Assembly: GCA_014155875.1 (NCBI GenBank)
Contig: JACEFZ010014551.1
Span: 332,001-396,000, forward strand
Direction: 5' to 3'
DNA: 64,000 nucleotides
Origin: Cepaea nemoralis
Lineage: Eukaryota; Mollusca; Gastropoda; Stylommatophora; Helicidae
The translations under genes were made by a program, and so were the position numbers. This document shows positions 58,836-64,000 of this stretch, one piece after another. The notes below the pieces were generated by a model. It was not told the DNA's origin and did no database searches. It saw only the letters and a program-made list of their open reading frames with translations. Positions within the stretch are counted from its first letter, which is position 1; each line of letters starts with the position of its first letter.

Positions 58836-59094
58836 CACCAACCACGTTGCCTGACATATTTTCTATAGATCTCATTTTATGCTCATTGTATGATGACAAA
58901 TAATCATGAGTCTGTACAATCCTTGTTCCGACATGCTTCTGTATGTACTAAACTATTCCTAAATTGTTGTTAATTCCATGTATTTTCTTTAATGTTCACA
59001 GATCTTTGCTATAAATGTTTAATTATTATACTAGTTTGGTGGTTTTCTCATGTTTGACACCGGAAAACTCTTTTGTTATTCATTGAAGCATAGT
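58836..59094. other. No recognisable gene
   Basis: Under 300 bp, AT-rich. Confidence 0.4.
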
Positions 59095-59362
59095 TAAAAG
59101 TTAGTTGCATATCGGTTACATGACGTCGCAGTCAACGACAGCATTTAGGCTATGTTTTGTTGTTGCTGTTTGTGATCTCTTGGAAAGTTTACGTTCTGTA
59201 ATTTGCCATTGCTTTCTTCACGAACGGCACCAATACCATTTCGTAAAAACCCAACACAAGGCTGTCTACTGACAAATCGCCCACAGCTGTGTGTCGTACG
59301 TGGTATGCGGGATTACGAACTGCGTCCGTAACTCTTCACTGCGGAGCCGGTTATGAAGCATA
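59095..59362 (-). mobile_element. SINE-A2 copy
   Basis: The minus strand starts CCGGCTCCGCAGTGAAGAG, then ACGGACGCAGTTCGTAATCC and CACGTACGACACACAGCTGT, and ends GACGTCATGTAACCGATATG + CAACTAAC. Confidence 0.8.
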
Positions 59363-59384
59363 TTACAGATCTATTTTAACTCTA

Positions 59385-59592
59385 TTAATTTATTCATTCA
59401 GTTGCATGTCCTCTGCAGAACCTCACTCCCATAACAACAGCCCTGAACAATTCTCGGTCATAAACGAGATGGCCCGCGTCCGATACAGCCATCTTGAGAT
59501 CATCTGCCATATCCTGCACCCATCTTCTCTTTGGCCTTCCCGTTCTTCCTCCTCCCGGGCATAGTGTTAATAGCTAATTTCTGATTTTATCT
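59385..59592 (-). mobile_element. RTE-2 3' end fragment
   Basis: The minus strand reads GGGRTGRPKRRWVQDMADDL, then KMAVSDAGHLVYDRELFRAV, and ends CAACTGAATGAATAAATTAA, the same 3' end and TGAA-type tail as 46541-47200. It is better preserved than the other copy. Confidence 0.85.
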
Positions 59593-60215
59593 AGGTTTCA
59601 AACTCTTCTGATAATTATTCTTAGTAACAGCTTTGTCAAATCTCTGATAAGGTGATCAGACTGATAAGTCCGATGATCTTCACACTAACACCTGCCGAGT
59701 TTCTCAGACAGAGCTACAACACAAATGTTAATTGGTAATTAAACTGGACTTGGCGCGTACGTTTGTTGTAAGGTGAAGTTGTCCTGGGGAGTAAAGACAG
59801 TCATCGTGATACTGACCACATCTACCATTGAAGATGTCAATTTGGGATAAGTGCGACATGCCAAACATCTCGAATGTCTATGTACGAACGCACCACGACA
59901 AAATACTCAGGGGTCACGAACCAGGCTAGCCCGCTCCACGAGAGTGTCCGTAAGGTAAATGGACTGAAACATTCGGCCTCCTGTCGTGCTTGCTCGGCGG
60001 CGGAGATTTTATCACACATTTCTTGTGCATCACACGCTAAAAGGCTGGCTGGAAGAATTGAGGGGGGTGGCATACAAAATACTGAATTCATTCCATTCAT
60101 GATTCTTGTCTGCCCGCGAATTTACAGGAGCGGAAGTCATGATGCATTTGTGTTTAACCGATGGACAAGAATAGACTAGCGAACACTGACAAGATCCATG
60201 TATGCCAAGTTTGTC
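59593..60215. other. No recognisable gene
   Basis: No domain-bearing frame; the overlapping frames at 59837-60179 lack features. Confidence 0.5.
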
Positions 60216-60937
60216 AGCAAATATCGGAGTGTAGGTATGCTGAATGCCGTCAGGTGTGAGAGTGTAGGGATGCTGAATGACAGCAGATGTCGGAATGTAG
60301 GGATACTGAATGACAGCAGATGTCGGAATGTAGGGATGCTGAATGACAGCAGATGTCGGAATGTAGGGATGCTGAATGATAGCAGATGTCGGAATGTAGG
60401 GATGCTGAATGACAGCAGATGTCGGAATGTATGGATACTGAATGACAGCAGATGTCGGAATGTAGGGATGCTGAATGACAGCAGATGTCGGAATGTAGGG
60501 ATGCTGAATGATAGCAGATGTCGGAATGTAGGGATGCTGAATGACAGCAGATGTCGGAATGTAGGGATGCTGAATGACAGCAGATGTCGGAATGCAGGGA
60601 TGCTGAATGACAGCAGATGTCGGAATGTAGGGATGCTGAATGACAGCAGATGTCGGAATGAAGGGATGCTGAATGACAGCAGATGTAAGAGTGTAGGAAT
60701 GCTGAATGACAGCAGATGTCGGAATGTAGGGATACTGAATGACAGCAGATGTAAGAGTGTAGGGATGCTGAATGACAGCAGCTGTCATAGTGTAGGGATG
60801 CTAAATGACAGCAGATGTAAGAGTGTCGGGATGATGAATGACAGCAGATGTCGGAATGTAGGGATGCTGAATAAAAGCAGATGTAAGAGTATAGGGATGA
60901 TGAATGACAGCAGATGTCGGAATGTAGTGATGCTGAA
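60216..60937. repeat. 33-bp minisatellite, left part, about 21 copies
   Basis: Units of CTGAATGACAGCAGATGTCG + GAATGTAGGGATG. Because 33 is divisible by 3, both strands show long repetitive frames (LNDSRCRNVGM-type and IQHPYIPTSAV-type) that are not supported as genes. Confidence 0.95.
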
Positions 60938-62826
60938 TGTCGTAGTAATACTTTACTTTATTACTTTAGTGTCGTCACATTTTATTTTACCCAATATCAT
61001 TACTCTGGAGAATCCACCAGAATCCGTCCACAACACTCCTTCAGTCTATAGACACCTCTTTCTTACTCTCACTCACCACTGGATCATGCCCCCTCTCATT
61101 CTTCCCCAACACAACATACTCAACAACTCTAGCTTCAACAAATAAGTACAAAATAATTTATTAAAGCAAAGAGTATGTAAGTGAGAAGTGTGTGTGTGTG
61201 TAATGTGTAGAATGTGTGTCGTCTACTCTAATGTGTATGTAGAATCAGACCAGTGAATCAGGAGCAAAGTCAGTTACATCACTGTGCTGAGCACACAACA
61301 GCACCATATATTCCGGACAGAAAACCTCACCCAAAGGATGTTTCTCCGGCCACGTGACGACTTTCTCCGATATCTCTCGAACAATCAGGATGCTTGGTCA
61401 TCAATGATAGACACTGTCCAATATTGGTCTGCACTCTATCACACACTGTGAATCTACTCTGTTCATTAAATGTTCGTTGATCAGAGAATCTTACAAATAA
61501 CGTTAATGTCACCTGGGAAAACCTAAAAGTTCGTATGTCACTTGTTATAAGACTTTCCCCATATTAACACATAATGTTAATGTTCCAGGTAGTTATGTAT
61601 GGAATAGTGTTCCTGGTACTGGAGTTATTGTCAATGTCTTTAATTTACTGTGATGTACTATCACTTTGGAAACACAATTATAACATCATCGTTTCCTGCT
61701 CAGCAGAGGCCAGGTTCCTGCAGACCCCCTGGGTTATGGGCCCAGTGCAAAAGCCTCTCAGTAAACTCTGCCCACAATACACGAGCCATTACTTTCTTCT
61801 AGCTGGTGGTAACTGGTGGAACATATCATAGAACCATCGAGTGGAACCTGTTGAATAGAGATCACCCTGGTGAGAGCAACTCAATTCTGACCTTAATTAG
61901 GTGAGTGTAGGCCGATAGCAGCACTCAGATCTATAACAGAGAACCGAACTCTGTCATACGGCCAAATAGCTCATCACATTGGTCTGAGTCATGGTAAGAC
62001 AAGGAAAGATTAAAGGAAACGGGTAGAAACCCAGCAGATGCCCTACTGGAAGATCCTACCATTTCCCATTCCCTTCATCCCTAAATCTCTCTAAATATTA
62101 TCCCACTACATTGTCCTTAACTCCCTGAGTTAAATGATATATCACACAAGCTAGCTTAAGCTACACAATAGGCTACTAGTGCCGACGCTCCTATAATACT
62201 TTCTATCACCGCACTTATACTGTACTCTATTCCTAATAATAATCTAAGTTAGATATGTTTAATAAAATACCATATGGCTATTCCTGTTGTAGATGGAGAC
62301 TATAAAATCACAGACTGGATCGATATCCGCCGATATATATATCAACAAACTGACACTATAGTCTCTCTCTATAAACACAACTAGGAATACTGCGCCGATC
62401 CTCAGCACTTCATAACTTTGGTCGACTAACCCAAATTTGTTTACCTCAACTGGTTTTAATTCGGGGCTTAGTGACGTCACCCAAAAGTCTAGACGCTAGA
62501 CAGTCCAGAATCTGGTTTTCTCCCTCTGTTTTAGACTGGGTGGAATCAACCCGCCGTCTATTTTGCTTTCATCTGGGAATCTGGTTCCCGTACAACAAAA
62601 AGTCTTGCCCGCCTGTGAACCAGAGAATAATTTCCCACATCACAAGATCCATCCGACGTCTGTCCAGACATTCCGTCTATCACTTCAAAGGCTTACTACC
62701 GCCTTGCAGACGGATGGCGCTATTGTCCCTTCTAGGGCAACTACAGATTAAAGAAATGCCGACTGTGTGCAGACAGTTGTCGCGACTTTCTGTCATCAAT
62801 CGAAACTATCAAGTTTTTATGTGACA
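60938..62826. mobile_element. 1.9-kb TG...CA element (solo-LTR-like) splitting the 33-bp array
   Basis: Starts TGTCGTAGTAATAC and ends TTTTTATGTGACA, between CTGAA (60933-60937) and CTGAA (62827-62831). An AATAAA signal lies on the minus strand at 61157-61162, which would suit an LTR read on that strand. No coding domains. CTGAA also occurs in every array unit, so the duplication is consistent but not unique. It shares no obvious body sequence with the other TG...CA elements. Confidence 0.65.
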
Positions 62827-63005
62827 CTGAATGACAGCAGATGTCGGAATGTAGGGATGCTGAATGACAGCAGATGTCAGAATGCAGGGATGCTGAATGA
62901 CAGCAGATGTCAGAATGTAGGGATGCTGAATGACAGCAGATGTCAGAATGCAGGGATGCTGAATGACAGCAGATGTCATAGTGTAGGGATTCTAAATACT
63001 TGGCG
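62827..63005. repeat. 33-bp minisatellite, right part, about 5 copies
   Basis: The same unit as 60216-60937 resumes in phase after the insert. Units here carry TCAG where most left units carry TCGG. Confidence 0.95.
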
Positions 63006-63295
63006 ATGTTGATGTATAATGTAGTATTACTTGTGTATGTGATGAGAAGAGGTAACTCTAGGAGATTAAATTACAGGATACATGATTTTGAAATAAATGA
63101 AACTGTACAATAGGATAGATGGCATATGCCTTAAATGAAGCAGGAGATGTTGCAATGTCAGGATGGTGTGTCTTGTTTGTCAGCTGTATTATACAGGTAA
63201 GATGTTCTCACATTTACTTGTATTGACACATTTGGTGAGCTCCATCATTCAATCGTGACTGTCTACAATGGCTGACATTAGCGTTCAAGGCTCAA
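63006..63295. other. No recognisable gene
   Basis: Nothing supportable. Confidence 0.4.
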
Positions 63296-63299
63296 TGAG

Positions 63300-63535
63300 A
63301 ACTTGAGCCGCACCATTCAGTCATCATTCACTATAATGTTTGTACATTTACAGACGGCGAACCTCACCATTCATTCATCATTCACTAAATTGTTTGTACA
63401 TTTACAGACGGTGATCCGCAATCATTCAGTCATCATTCACTAAATTGCTTATACATTTACAGATGGCGAGCCGCACCAGTTCAGTCGTCATTCACGAATT
63501 GTATATATATTTACAGACGGTGAGCCGCACTGTTA
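63300..63535. repeat. 54-bp tandem repeat, about 4 copies
   Basis: CAGACGG(C/T)GA recurs at 63351, 63405, 63460 and 63514, followed by CATTCAGTCATCATTCACTA and TTTGTACATTTA. Confidence 0.9.
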
Positions 63536-64000
63536 CATTCGTGATGAACGGTTAAAGTAACAAAGCGAGGTTGTAGGTGTGAGGTCAGAGTAAGGCAGAT
63601 GTGGGGCCAGCAAGGTTAATCAAAATCTTCAGCAAACGGGTTAGCTCCAAGACAGTGGGATGGCATGGCGCGTACATGTCAAGATAAATCAGCAGCGGGC
63701 AAGTAGAACGGGCCAAAAGACAGGCAGCACGGGAAAATCCAAAATTTAGTATTCGTGGGAATCTGTAATTAACGGATTAAGGGTTAAACTGATTAACACA
63801 GGAGGGTAACGAACCGGCCAAATATAGAGAGAAGGAAGTGATAGGCCGGGGCATTGAGTCTTATGAAAGTTAGGGAACTTAGCCCGGGAAGTTAGAGATG
63901 GGCAAGTGAGGAAACTGGGCCCAAAGGAAAGACTCAGGGGAGTTGGTAGCGATAACTAAAATACAAAGTTTAGATGAACAATGGGAAATGCCAAGGAACT
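63536..64000. other. No recognisable gene
   Basis: Purine-rich sequence without frames or repeats I can name. Confidence 0.5.

Noticed and set aside
60030..61145. Long repetitive open frames on both strands over the 33-bp array
   Set aside because: The unit is 11 codons with no stop in two frames, so length alone is meaningless. No start context, signal peptide or non-repeat domain is present.

Overview
This is metazoan nuclear DNA, and I see no host gene in it. There is no intact conserved coding sequence, no rRNA and no convincing functional tRNA. Nearly everything I can identify is transposable-element (TE) debris, tandem satellites or microsatellites. The mix (many RTE-type non-LTR retrotransposons with short simple-repeat tails, an EN-RT-C2H2 LINE type, a restriction-like-endonuclease LINE, Tc1/mariner-like, Tigger/pogo-like and hAT elements, and at least five short tRNA-SINE-like families) fits an invertebrate, plausibly a mollusc or other lophotrochozoan. 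The species assignment is inference only.

Layout. 0.8-7.3 kb holds three decayed RTE copies, two of them split by elements that start TG, end CA and carry perfect 5-bp target-site duplications (TSDs); these look like solo LTRs. 7.7-15.6 kb holds a 58-bp and a 23-bp minisatellite, a Tigger/pogo-like transposase remnant and two SINEs. 15.8-19.3 kb is a deleted Tc1/mariner-like copy that carries a nested RTE with an open 594-codon reverse transcriptase frame. 20.9-25.2 kb is microsatellite, SINE and short-repeat DNA. 25.4-34.3 kb is a nest: an RTE is split by a Tc1/mariner-like element at TA, and that element is itself split by a 3.7-kb LINE (12-bp TSD), a SINE (about 14-bp TSD) and further insertions. 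35-39 kb has SINEs, a 305-bp retroposon with a 16-bp TSD, a second transposase copy and RT debris. 40.3-42 kb is a hAT remnant holding two SINEs. 42.1-45.4 kb is a second copy of the 2.4-kb TG...CA element. 46.5-51.3 kb has an RTE 3' end, a 41-bp minisatellite and a 66-bp array split by a restriction-like-endonuclease LINE. 51.6-57.8 kb is an AT-rich array interrupted by a near-complete LINE (52.9-57.0 kb) and SINEs. 58-64 kb has RT scraps, a 33-bp array split by a third TG...CA element, and a 54-bp array.

The genes do not form pathways; they relate by order of insertion. Several junctions can be read to the base because an interrupted reading frame or repeat unit resumes on the far side. The most useful results are the nesting chronology, the three TG...CA/5-bp-TSD element types, the 305-bp tailed retroposon family, the transposase family with unusually wide spacing between its second and third acidic residues, and the triple 13-mer with a 155-bp duplication around the RTE at 17-19 kb. 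Coordinates of degenerate elements are approximate unless a TSD is quoted.
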